A stretch of DNA of 62,694 bases, taken from NCBI GenBank assembly GCA_036273735.1, contig DASUHA010000033.1, positions 1 through 62,694 of the forward strand, written 5' to 3'. A model generated the notes under the pieces. That model searched no databases. It was not told the origin of the DNA and saw only the letters and a list, made by a program, of their open reading frames with translations. The DNA comes from 13-2-20CM-66-19 sp036273735. Its GTDB lineage: Bacteria > Pseudomonadota > Gammaproteobacteria > Steroidobacterales > Steroidobacteraceae. A program made the translations under genes and the position numbers. The number at the start of each line of letters is the position of its first letter. Position 1 is the first letter of the stretch. Of the stretch, positions 42,300 to 50,359 are shown one piece after another.

Positions 42300-43408
42300 G
42301 GCTTCGCCGCTTCCAGCTGCTGGTACGTGCACTCCTCCGCCCGCTTGTCGGGTCGCCAGCGCAGAAACTGAGTCGCGTGACGAAAGCGCCGGCCCTGCAT
42401 GTGATCGTATTTGACCTCGCAGACGCGCTCGATCCTGAGGGGCTCCCAGGACAGATCCTTCCCGGCACTCCAGCGACTTTGGGCGCCGGGCATTCGGGTC
42501 GATTCGGCAGCCGGGCTCGCCCAATCGCGCCAGGGATGATCGCGCGTCGCATTCCTGCGTAGCGGTGCGAGCTCCTCCGCAAGTTGCCGCCGCATCGCCA
42601 TCGTGAACGAGGATGTAACTCCCACGTGCTGGAGGGCTCCCGCCTCATCGTACAGCCCGAGCAACAGCGAACCCACGACATCGTTGCCGCTTTTGTGCCG
42701 GCGGAGGCCGGCTACTACACAATCAGCCGTGCGCACGTGCTTGACCTTGATCATGGCGCGTTTGCCGGGCACGTACGTCCCCGATCGCAGCTTCGCGATC
42801 ACTCCGTCCAGTCCCGCTCCTTCGAAGCGCGTCAGCCAGTCGCGCGCGATGGAATGATCGCGGGTCATGGGCGTGATGTGAATGGGTGGTCCCGTTCCTC
42901 GGAGCAACTCTTCGAGCGCGGCGCGTCGTGTCGCTTGTGGCTCCGCCATGAAACTGTGTTTCCCTCGCGCCAGGATATCGAAGGCTACGAAGGAAGATGG
43001 CGCCTCGTGAGCGAGCTTCTCGACGCGTGACGCCGCCGGGTGGAGCCTGAGCTGCAGCGCGTCGAAGTCCAGGCCCGCTTTCGTCGCAATCACGATCTCG
43101 CCGTCCAGGACCGAGCTCGCGGGCAGCCCCCGAAGCAGCGCCTCATGCAAGTCAGGAAAGTACCGGTCGAGCGGCCGCGCGTCGCGGCTCTGTATGTAGA
43201 CTCCGCCTGGGTCGCGAAACACGATCGCCCGAAAGCCATCCCATTTGGGCTCATATAGATAGTCGCCGAGGGGCAACTCGCTCCCGAGCTTAGCCAGCAT
43301 CGGTTCGACCGGTGGCGCGACGGCGAGTCCAGCCCAACGTTTTTTCCGCTTCACGAGCAGTCTGCCGTAGCGCTCGGCGTTCCCGCCGAGCCGAGAGCGG
43401 ACCGGCAC
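42251..43408 (-). CDS. ATP-dependent DNA ligase, LigD-ligase/LigC type
   Basis: 385 aa with only the ligase part of LigD: the nucleotidyltransferase domain with the lysine motif YEPKWDGFRAIVF, SSVLDGEIVI, FVAFDIL, LDGVIAKLRSGTYVPGKR and MIKVKHVRTADCVV, then an OB-fold ending in RFRHATQFLRWRPDK. No polymerase or phosphoesterase domain is fused and no Ku gene is in the window, so it may be a stand-alone repair ligase. The start is uncertain: ATG 43408 or GTG 43354. Confidence 0.9.
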   Translation of the reverse strand: MPVRSRLGGNAERYGRLLVKRKKRWAGLAVAPPVEPMLAKLGSELPLGDYLYEPKWDGFRAIVFRDPGGVYIQSRDARPLDRYFPDLHEALLRGLPASSVLDGEIVIATKAGLDFDALQLRLHPAASRVEKLAHEAPSSFVAFDILARGKHSFMAEPQATRRAALEELLRGTGPPIHITPMTRDHSIARDWLTRFEGAGLDGVIAKLRSGTYVPGKRAMIKVKHVRTADCVVAGLRRHKSGNDVVGSLLLGLYDEAGALQHVGVTSSFTMAMRRQLAEELAPLRRNATRDHPWRDWASPAAESTRMPGAQSRWSAGKDLSWEPLRIERVCEVKYDHMQGRRFRHATQFLRWRPDKRAEECTYQQLEAAKPYELERIFSSTSNTSN

Positions 43409-43546
43409 GCGAGTTGCGGGCGCAGTGAGCGGTGTCGGAATGCGCGAAAGTCGCTACAAGCGTTGTCGCTGACGATGCGCGATTCCCGATTCCCGAGGAG
43501 TTCGTTCCGTCGCCGTGAAAACCTGGAACTGAATGAGGACTGAGCG

Positions 43547-44407
43547 ATGAGCGCTCCATTTCCGAAACCGCCATTTGCCGACCAGCGCCAACCCGTGCCG
43601 GGAAAGAGCGCCGCCATGGACCCGCCGCCCGACCACGGTGAGGAGAGCTATAAAGGCTCGGGACGGCTGACCGGCAAGAAGGCAGTGATCACCGGCGCCG
43701 ATAGTGGCATCGGTCGCGCGGTCGCGCTGGCTTACGCGCGGGAGGGCGCGGATGTACTAGTGAGCTATTGTAATGAGCACGACGACGCGCGGGAGACACA
43801 GCGCCTCATTGAAGAGGCGGGACGCAAGTGCATCCTGGTGAGTGGCGACATCAAGGATCCGAAGCACTGTCAAGCCCTCATCGAGAAGGCCGTAAAGACT
43901 TTCGGCCGCATCGACATTCTGGTCAATAACGCTGCTCATCAGGCCAGCTTCGATTCCCCTGAAGAGATCAGTGACGAGGAGTGGGACGTTACTTTTCGCA
44001 CGAACATCTATGCGATGTTCTATCTCACGAAAGCGGCGCTGCGGCACATGAAACCCGGCGCTGCGATCATCAACACCACCTCGGTGAACGCGGATACGCC
44101 AAGTCCGCAACTCCTCGCCTACGCGACGACGAAGGGCGCGATCCAGAACTTCACGGGCGGCCTTGCCCAGCTGCTTGCAGAACGCGGTATTCGCGTCAAT
44201 TGCGTCGCGCCCGGACCAATTTGGACGCCACTGATTCCGTCCACGATGCCCAAGGACAAAGTGAAGAACTTTGGAAGCCAAGTGCCGATGAAGCGGCCAG
44301 GGCAGCCGAAGGAGCTCGCGCCCGTGTACGTCATGCTCGCCGCGGACGAGGCGAGTTATGTGTCCGGAGCAACCGTAGCCGTGACGGGCGGCAAACCAAT
44401 TCTCTGA
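43547..44407 (+). CDS. SDR-family oxidoreductase (YghA/general-stress type)
   Basis: 286 aa. A leading extension PPFADQRQPVPGK, typical of the general-stress SDR group, precedes the Rossmann loop TGADSGIGRAVALAYAREG, the NNAAHQ motif, and the catalytic Ser/Tyr/Lys (INTTSVNAD, YATTKGA). It uses NAD(P)H and the substrate is unknown. The ATG has GAGGA upstream. It stands alone between the divergent ligase gene and the DUF190 gene. Confidence 0.9.
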   Translation: MSAPFPKPPFADQRQPVPGKSAAMDPPPDHGEESYKGSGRLTGKKAVITGADSGIGRAVALAYAREGADVLVSYCNEHDDARETQRLIEEAGRKCILVSGDIKDPKHCQALIEKAVKTFGRIDILVNNAAHQASFDSPEEISDEEWDVTFRTNIYAMFYLTKAALRHMKPGAAIINTTSVNADTPSPQLLAYATTKGAIQNFTGGLAQLLAERGIRVNCVAPGPIWTPLIPSTMPKDKVKNFGSQVPMKRPGQPKELAPVYVMLAADEASYVSGATVAVTGGKPIL

Positions 44408-44574
44408 TGGCGTAAACAGCCAACTTCGGGAAATCAATGGGTTAGTGCGGAAGGGTTGTGCGCCAGCGGGCAGTCGCAGCCGGCGGTCGCTTCGTGCGTT
44501 GATTCGGACCTGGGCCCGGCCTAGACTTTTCGAGCAGTCCAGCGCGGCACCCGAGACTGCAGCGAGGGTGAGCC

Positions 44575-44940
44575 ATGCAAGGGTCTCTCTTCCGTTTCTA
44601 CGTGCACGAGGGCCACCGCCACCGCGGGCGCCTTGCATGGGAGTGGCTGCTCGAGCAAGGCAACGAACTCGGTATTCGGGGCGGCTCCGCCTTCAAGGCC
44701 ATGGCCGGGTTCGGCCGACATCACGTTCTGCACGAGGCGCGTTTCTTCGAGCTTGCAGGAACTCTCACTGTCGAAGTGGAGTTCATCGTGTCGCCTGAGG
44801 AGGCGCAGAAGCTCCTGGAGCTGCTACACAGGGAGGAGGTGCGCCTTTTCTACGCCTACACGCCCGCCTGCTTCGGCGTGATCAATCCGGACGCGTCCGA
44901 CGCACCCTCCGTGAGAGGCTGTCCCGAGTCGATCGCATAG
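44575..44940 (+). CDS. DUF190 protein (PII-like fold)
   Basis: 121 aa. The N-terminal SLFRFYVHEGHRHRGRLAWEWLLEQGNELGIRGGSAFKAMAGFG pattern and VEVEFIVSPEEAQKLLELL are characteristic of DUF190, whose structures resemble PII signalling proteins. The biological role is not established. The start is ATG 44575 after GAGGGTGAGCC. No partner is obvious. Confidence 0.82.
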   Translation: MQGSLFRFYVHEGHRHRGRLAWEWLLEQGNELGIRGGSAFKAMAGFGRHHVLHEARFFELAGTLTVEVEFIVSPEEAQKLLELLHREEVRLFYAYTPACFGVINPDASDAPSVRGCPESIA

Positions 44941-45008
44941 TGACGCGCGGCCGCCGAGGGGCCAAGGCATCCGCCGCGCGGCCGCGTCCGGACTGGACGG
45001 CTCAGCCC

Positions 45009-45395
45009 TCAGTGGGAGGTGAAAGCCTCGCGAAGCTGCCGAAACTGCGCTTTCATCTGATTCGCGTTCGCTGCCAACTGGCGCTTGGTGGTCGGGCCGT
45101 CCGCGGCCGCCGCTTTGATGAAGGCGAGATCCGCCCTGGGCCTATCTCCGGCGACCAGGTAGCACTGACCGGCCAACCGGTATTGCGCTTTGCGAAATGC
45201 CAGGTCCGCTCGCTCGTGGGCCAGCCTCGCGTCCTTACCGAGGCATGCCTTCTGCCCGGTATCGGCGGCGGTGCTGGCGGTCGGACTGCCCGCCGCAGCG
45301 GTAGGCATGCCCTGCAGGATCGCTGGACTCGAACAGAGACTGAGGACGACGAGAAGTCCCCACCGCAGCGAGCGACGAGTGTGCGCATTCATCAT
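45009..45395 (-). CDS. Small exported protein, unknown function
   Basis: 128 aa. ATG 45395 has AGGAGGGG seven bases upstream. A signal peptide (SLRWGLLVVLSLCSSPAILQG) is followed by a short low-complexity stretch and a helical body rich in Ala/Lys/Arg with two cysteines (C57 and C83 by count, KACLGKD and GQCYLVAGD). The body (LAFRKAQYRLAGQCYLVAGD, RADLAFIKAA) resembles one or two TPR-like helices. I do not recognise it. Confidence 0.6.
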   Translation of the reverse strand: MMNAHTRRSLRWGLLVVLSLCSSPAILQGMPTAAAGSPTASTAADTGQKACLGKDARLAHERADLAFRKAQYRLAGQCYLVAGDRPRADLAFIKAAAADGPTTKRQLAANANQMKAQFRQLREAFTSH

Positions 45396-45557
45396 GTCAG
45401 CCCCTCCTGTCACCGAACCACAATGGGCTCGGTTTCGGGCTCAACAAGGCGCGGCCTCTCTCCCCGAGGAGGTAGGGCGTCTACTTCCATATGGGGCGCA
45501 GGCGCCTATCATCCCGACTTGCTGGTACTACGAACCGCCAGACAGGCAGGTGCGCAC

Positions 45558-46022
45558 GTGAACAGAAAAATCTACGTCAATACGAGGCCGTCACCTTACG
45601 TCGAAGAAATCGTTGTCGGGGGCCATACGCTCCTCGCGGACGAGCCGAGCGAGGTCGGAGGTATGGACGCGGGGCCGAACCCCTACGAGCTCCTTCTGGC
45701 CGCCCTCGGGACGTGCACCTGCATCACGGTGCGAATGTATGCGGAGCGCAAGCATTGGCTGCTCGAGGCGGTGCAGGTGACCCTGACGCACGCCAAGGCC
45801 CATGCCGAGGATTGTGTCGCGTGCGAGACCGAGGCCAGGTCGCTCGATCAGATAGAGGTGGAGATCAGCCTGACGGGAGATTTGTCCGGCGAGCAGCGGC
45901 AAAGGCTGCTCGCGATTGCCGGCAAGTGCCCGGTCCACCGCACACTGATCTCCCAGGTCCGGATCAGTACGCGCGCCGTGCAGCCCCTCGAGGTTGCGCC
46001 CGCTTCATCAGGTACTCCCTGA
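45558..46022 (+). CDS. OsmC/Ohr-family peroxide-detoxifying protein
   Basis: 154 aa from GTG 45558. Features of the OsmC fold: GGMDAGPNPYELLLAALGTCTCITVRMYAERK with a catalytic-type cysteine in GTCT, and the second cysteine in IAGKCPVHRTL. OsmC proteins reduce organic hydroperoxides with a pair of cysteines. It is convergent with the RskA-like gene, 10 nt apart. The YfaU/YhfA-like subgroup is equally possible. Confidence 0.85.
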   Translation: MNRKIYVNTRPSPYVEEIVVGGHTLLADEPSEVGGMDAGPNPYELLLAALGTCTCITVRMYAERKHWLLEAVQVTLTHAKAHAEDCVACETEARSLDQIEVEISLTGDLSGEQRQRLLAIAGKCPVHRTLISQVRISTRAVQPLEVAPASSGTP

Positions 46023-46031
46023 AGCCTTCGG

Positions 46032-46766
46032 TCAGGAAATCGAGGTCGCGAGAGAGCCGGCGCTCGCGATCGTTCCGGTCGCGATGACCGCCCCGGTCGG
46101 CTGGCCTGTCGGCGAGCCGCCGGGCGGTTCCACTGAAACGGCAAGCACCGCCGTCGGACCTACCCGGGCGAGCAGAGCGGGCCCCAGCGGGAGAGTAATA
46201 GGCGCGTCGGCGGCTATCATACCGACGGCAATGGGCTTCTCGCCTTTGGGGATCAGCCAGAGCTCTGGAGCACGACCCGTCGCCAGGCCCTGCGGGGCGG
46301 CGGGCACGACGATGATCCGCGCGTTGCTGATGTCCATCGTCGCTGTCCAACCAACGTTGCCGTTCTGCTGTGCGAGCGTCGATGCCATGTATGTGACGGA
46401 TGGTGCCGACGGCTGGCGGACGATGAGGACAAGAGCCAGGATGCACGCCACGGCTATCGCACCGGCCCCCAGGCTCAACCAGTGCCACACGCGCACATTC
46501 TCCCAGAAACCCGGCGGCTGGCGGTCTCGAGGATCAAAGCGCAGTTCCGTGCGAATCCTCTGCCAGAGACGCATCGGCGGCTCGCGATCGGCGATCTCCG
46601 CGGCCAGTGGCAGCAGGCGGCGATGCCACGCTGCGACGGTGGCCGCGGCCGCATCGCTCTCCTGCATCTCGCGCTCTACGGCGGCGCGTGCATCCGCGTC
46701 GAGTACGCCGAGGACGTATTCGGCATAGCGCAGCTCGGGGTCGTCGTCGCGTAGCGGAGTGTTCAT
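46032..46766 (-). CDS. RskA-like membrane anti-sigma factor
   Basis: 244 aa. The N-terminal cytoplasmic anti-sigma domain (ELRYAEYVLGVLDADARAAVE and WHRRLLPLAAEI) has no zinc motif. One membrane helix (about residues 98-116: LSLGAGAIAVACILALVLIV) is followed by an extracytoplasmic anti-sigma-K domain (NARIIVVPAAPQGLATGRAPELWLIPKGEKP). It overlaps the ECF sigma gene by four bases. Proteolysis of such anti-sigmas usually frees the sigma factor. Confidence 0.92.
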   Translation of the reverse strand: MNTPLRDDDPELRYAEYVLGVLDADARAAVEREMQESDAAAATVAAWHRRLLPLAAEIADREPPMRLWQRIRTELRFDPRDRQPPGFWENVRVWHWLSLGAGAIAVACILALVLIVRQPSAPSVTYMASTLAQQNGNVGWTATMDISNARIIVVPAAPQGLATGRAPELWLIPKGEKPIAVGMIAADAPITLPLGPALLARVGPTAVLAVSVEPPGGSPTGQPTGAVIATGTIASAGSLATSIS

Positions 46767-47320
46767 GATTCAAGGCACGAGCGCAGTTGCATCAGGCCTC
46801 GGCGGATCCAGCTCTTCATGGTTGGAAGCGGTACCTGACATCGCTCTGCCAACTGCTTGTACGTCGCTCCGGAGAAAAAGGCTTCACGCACCGAGCGCCG
46901 CTGCCTTGCTTCCAGCTGCTCCAGGCAGTTGGCCAAGCGGGCATAGTCCTGGCTCGACTCGACCTCCGTTGCCGGCTCCAGGCGCTCATCCGGCAACCGC
47001 TCGAGGTCGATCGGATCATCCAACACCCGCTCGCGCCGCTGCCGCAGCCGGTCAATCGCCTTGTTGCGCGTGAGTGCGATGAGCCAGGTGAGCGCCCCTG
47101 CACGCGCGGGCTCGAAACTCGCGGCGCGCTGCCAGACCGTGGTGAAGACCTCCTGCAGGACTTCTTCGGACTCTTCCCGTTCCCGCAGCATGCGCAAGCA
47201 AACGCCAAAGAGACGGGCGCAGGTCCGCCGGTAGAGCTCCGCGAAGGCTCGCCGATCCCGATCGGCCGTGCGCGCCAGAAGGTCTTCCAGGGTGTGGCGC
47301 ATGCCGTCGGCTGCGGTCAT
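46763..47320 (-). CDS. ECF sigma factor, SigK-like (partner of RskA)
   Basis: 185 aa from ATG 47320; a TTG at 47341 is also in frame. Region 2: AFAELYRRTCARLFGVCLRML, EVLQEVFTTVWQRAASFEP, GALTWLIALTRNKAIDRLRQ. Region 4: EARQRRSVREAFFSGATYKQLAERCQVPLPTMKSWIRRGL. It is cotranscribed with the RskA-like gene (ATGA) and is divergent from the DUF4331 operon, the most likely target of this sigma factor. Confidence 0.92.
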   Translation of the reverse strand: MTAADGMRHTLEDLLARTADRDRRAFAELYRRTCARLFGVCLRMLREREESEEVLQEVFTTVWQRAASFEPARAGALTWLIALTRNKAIDRLRQRRERVLDDPIDLERLPDERLEPATEVESSQDYARLANCLEQLEARQRRSVREAFFSGATYKQLAERCQVPLPTMKSWIRRGLMQLRSCLES

Positions 47321-47426
47321 CCGGAGATTCTCCGCTGGCAAATGCCCGGCGGCAACTTTTTACTTGGGGTGCGGGTCAAGGGCGCGGGGCGGCAAGACTG
47401 GGGTCGCAGGGATAAGTCGGCGAGGC

Positions 47427-47453
47427 TGCATCCAACTGCAGGTTGCATACGTA
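47427..47453 (+). promoter_or_regulatory. Candidate ECF-type promoter of the DUF4331 operon
   Basis: TGCATCC (47427-47433), a 16-bp spacer and CGTA (47450-47453), the -35/-10 form common for ECF sigma factors, with the transcription start about 30 nt before the DUF4331 ATG. The spacer holds an inverted TGCA/TGCA pattern. The assignment to the divergent SigK-like factor is inference. Confidence 0.4.
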
Positions 47454-47487
47454 CTGTGTGACGCCATCTCACCGTGGAGTCCCGCCC

Positions 47488-48984
47488 ATGAATCGCCCAG
47501 CTCAATTTGCGATTGCGTTAGCCGCCGCCTGTCTTCCACTGCTCAGTCTCGCCTCGAGCCACCGCGAGGCGCCCTTCATAGCGGGGATGCCCAGAGCGGA
47601 CGCCACCGATCTCTATCTCTTCAGGAGCTACGAGCCCGGCCGCAGCGCCTACGTGACCATCATAGCGAACTATATCCCGTTTCAGGATCCATCCGGAGGG
47701 CCCAACTTCTATCCGTTGGATAGTCATGCGGTGTATTCCATAAACATCGATACCGACGGCTCGGGGAGAGCAGACCTGGCGTACCGGTTCCGATTTCGGA
47801 ACGTGCAGAGGAATCTTGCCGTCAATTCCGGCGGCATGCGCATTCCGGTTCCGCTCATCAACATCGGCGTCGTAGACCAGAACGGCAAGAACGTCAATGT
47901 CGAGCAGACCTACACCGTAACGCTGGAGCGCAATGGGGTCCGACGACCGGTAGGTAATGCGACGTCCGGCGGGACGACATTTTACAGGCCAGTGGACAAT
48001 ATCGGTGAGAAGTCGATACCGGACTACGCCTCATACGCCAACAACTTCGTCTACGACCTCAGCATCCCGGGCTGCAGCATGCCCGGAAGAGTGTTCGTCG
48101 GGCAGCGCAAGGACGGGTTCGTGGTGAACCTCGCCAGCATTTTCGACCTCGTCAACACCAATCCCGTCGGGCCGCGCGATGGCGAGCCGAACACGTTGAT
48201 GCACGACAATGTGACCTCGATCGCGCTCGAGGTGCCGATCGACTGTATCAGGACCAAGGCGGATCCAGTCATCGGCGTCTGGACGACCGCGGCGATGCCC
48301 GCCCGCCTGCGGTCGGATTCGGACGACCGCGATGCCTACATACAGGTTTCCCGTCTGGGCAATCCGCTGGTGAATGAGGTGGTCATCGGACTGCCGGACA
48401 AGGACAAGTTCAATGCGAGCAGGCCGGCCGAGGACGCGCGGTTCCTGAAATACGTTACCCATCCGTCGCTGCCGGTTTTGCTCAACGTGCTCTTTGGAAA
48501 CGCGGCCATGGTTCCGCAGACGCCGCGCAACGACTTGGTGTCGATCTTCCTGACTGGCGTCAAGGGACTGAATCAGCCGATGCATGTGCGGCCTGCGGAA
48601 ATGCTGAGACTGAATACTTCAATCGATCCGACGCCGCCGGCCTCGCAGAGCGATCTCGGAGTTCTGGGAGGCGACAAGGCGGGGTTCCCGAACGGCCGCC
48701 GTCCCTTCGATGATGTGGTCGATATCACGTTGCGAGCGGCTGAGGGTGCACTCTGCGGCGCGGCGGGCGTAGGCACGTGTGGCGCGCAGAACAGCGATCC
48801 GAATCACGGTGCTCCTTACACCGACGGGGCCCGGGCCGCGGGGGCGGACGCCGGATCTTTGAATGTTGCAGGATCAGTGAGCGCCGCGGATACCTATCTC
48901 GATACCTTTCCGTATTTCGAAAACCCGCTGCCGGGATCGCCCAACGGCCCGAACGGGCATAGCACCACGCCCCCGGCCATGTGA
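47488..48984 (+). CDS. DUF4331 exported protein
   Basis: 498 aa. A signal peptide ends at LLSLA and the mature protein begins with the DUF4331 hallmark SSHREAP. Further marks: ADATDLYLFRSYEPGRS, TIIANYIPFQDPSGGPNFY, and late GFPNGRRPFDDVVDITLRA. D88/D90/D96 form a DTDGSGRAD loop that resembles a calcium site. The function of the family is not known to me. First of three coordinated genes (DUF4331, TPR, HupE) beside an ECF/RskA pair. Confidence 0.88.
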   Translation: MNRPAQFAIALAAACLPLLSLASSHREAPFIAGMPRADATDLYLFRSYEPGRSAYVTIIANYIPFQDPSGGPNFYPLDSHAVYSINIDTDGSGRADLAYRFRFRNVQRNLAVNSGGMRIPVPLINIGVVDQNGKNVNVEQTYTVTLERNGVRRPVGNATSGGTTFYRPVDNIGEKSIPDYASYANNFVYDLSIPGCSMPGRVFVGQRKDGFVVNLASIFDLVNTNPVGPRDGEPNTLMHDNVTSIALEVPIDCIRTKADPVIGVWTTAAMPARLRSDSDDRDAYIQVSRLGNPLVNEVVIGLPDKDKFNASRPAEDARFLKYVTHPSLPVLLNVLFGNAAMVPQTPRNDLVSIFLTGVKGLNQPMHVRPAEMLRLNTSIDPTPPASQSDLGVLGGDKAGFPNGRRPFDDVVDITLRAAEGALCGAAGVGTCGAQNSDPNHGAPYTDGARAAGADAGSLNVAGSVSAADTYLDTFPYFENPLPGSPNGPNGHSTTPPAM

Positions 48985-49014
48985 GATTTTCCGCTCTCGC
49001 GGTGAAAGGGCGTA

Positions 49015-49045
49015 CCGCGGCGACTCGCTCCTGGAGTCGCCGCGG
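49015..49045 (+). terminator. Strong intercistronic hairpin between DUF4331 and TPR genes
   Basis: CCGCGGCGACTC (49015-49026) pairs perfectly with 49034-49045 around a 7-nt loop. There is no T-run, so it is more likely an attenuator or mRNA-stabilising stem that sets the ratio of the abundant first product to the two downstream ones than a full terminator. Confidence 0.6.
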
Positions 49046-49063
49046 GGATGTGCAGGGTGGCGT

Positions 49064-50359
49064 ATGACCTTGAAAGTGTTCGTCGCATCATGCTTGGCTG
49101 CAGCATGCCTGTCGGCCTCGCTTGCCCGTGCAGACCAGGACACGCCCTATGTTCCGGCAAGCAACGACGTCGTCTTGCAGACGGTGCCCTCGATTGCAGA
49201 TCCCAGAGTCCGGGCCTTCGAAGCGTTGCGCGCCGAGCAGGCCGGCGATCCAGGCAACATGGCCTTGTCGGTCAGGCTGTCGATGGAGTATCTCGACTAT
49301 GGCCGAGATACGGGCGACGCGCGGTATCTGGGACGCGCGGCCGCCGTGATCGCGCCGTGGCTGATGAGGCGGCCGCCGCCCGTGCCCGTGCTGCTGGTGC
49401 ACGCCACCATTCTGCAGAGCAAGCACGAGTTCACTGCTGCGCGCGCCGTACTGACGAACGTACTCCGGCGCCAACCCGACAATGAGCAGGCCTGGCTCAC
49501 CCTGGCGACCGTTGCGCAGGTTCAGGGAGACTACAGGACGGCGCGCAAATCCTGCGGGTACTTGCTCGGGGGCGGCGATCTCCTGGTCCCGCTCGTGTGT
49601 CTCTCGTCCCTCAACGCCGTCACGGGTGGCGCCACCCGCTCCGACCGCATTCTGCAGGCGCTGTGGCCGCAGGTGCGCGCCCAGCCGGTCGCGGTGCAGT
49701 CGTGGATGCAAGGAATCATGGCCGACACGGCCAAGTACCTGGGAAACGACGCCGAAGCGGATCGGCACTTCCGTACGGCTCTGCAGCTGACTCCCGGTGA
49801 CAACTTTCTGCTGGCCGACTATGCTGACTTCCTGCTGGATCAGCACCGGCCTCGAGCGGCCCTGGATCTGGTCAAGGATTATCCCTCATCGGACACGTCC
49901 TTCCTCCGTCAAGTCTATGCCGAGTCGGCGCTGAATTCGCCCCGGAAGGAAGCCGACCTAACGCAGATGGCGCGGCGGTTCGCCGCGATCGACCAGCGCG
50001 GCAGCCGAACGTATCGACGTGAGGAGGCGGGCTTCGCCCTGTACATGCAGCACGATCCCCGGCGAGCCTTGCAGCTCGCGCGGGAAAATTGGACGGTGCA
50101 ACGCGCACCCGAGGACATGCGCGTGCTTCTCGCCGCAGCGATCGCCGCTCAGCATCCGGAGGCCGCGCAGCCCGTACTCGATCAGCTCGCGAGCTCGCGG
50201 TTCCAATACGAAGTGGTGGTCAAGCTGGCCGCTCGGGTCAGGGAGGCTCTGGCCAACGAGCAGGTCGCACGGATTGCGGGGGCACCCACCCTTGCGCCGA
50301 GTATGGCGAGGCAGGCGGAGCGCGCCGTTTCGGTACCTTCCAAGAGTCCTGCGCAGTGA
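49064..50359 (+). CDS. Exported tetratricopeptide-repeat protein
   Basis: 431 aa. A signal peptide ends at SLARA. The body consists of TPR-like helix pairs (FTAARAVLTNVLRRQPDNEQAWLTLATVAQ; AEADRHFRTALQLTPGDNFLLADYADFLLD). Two cysteines lie close together (SCGYLLGGG, LVCLSSL). It probably serves as a periplasmic scaffold for the DUF4331 and HupE products. The last four bases overlap the GTG of hupE (GTGA). Confidence 0.85.
   Translation: MTLKVFVASCLAAACLSASLARADQDTPYVPASNDVVLQTVPSIADPRVRAFEALRAEQAGDPGNMALSVRLSMEYLDYGRDTGDARYLGRAAAVIAPWLMRRPPPVPVLLVHATILQSKHEFTAARAVLTNVLRRQPDNEQAWLTLATVAQVQGDYRTARKSCGYLLGGGDLLVPLVCLSSLNAVTGGATRSDRILQALWPQVRAQPVAVQSWMQGIMADTAKYLGNDAEADRHFRTALQLTPGDNFLLADYADFLLDQHRPRAALDLVKDYPSSDTSFLRQVYAESALNSPRKEADLTQMARRFAAIDQRGSRTYRREEAGFALYMQHDPRRALQLARENWTVQRAPEDMRVLLAAAIAAQHPEAAQPVLDQLASSRFQYEVVVKLAARVREALANEQVARIAGAPTLAPSMARQAERAVSVPSKSPAQ

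Noticed and set aside
44498..44507. TTGATTCG, resembling the ROK operator arm
   Set aside because: Only 8 bases, no inverted partner, and about two such matches are expected by chance in a window of this size.
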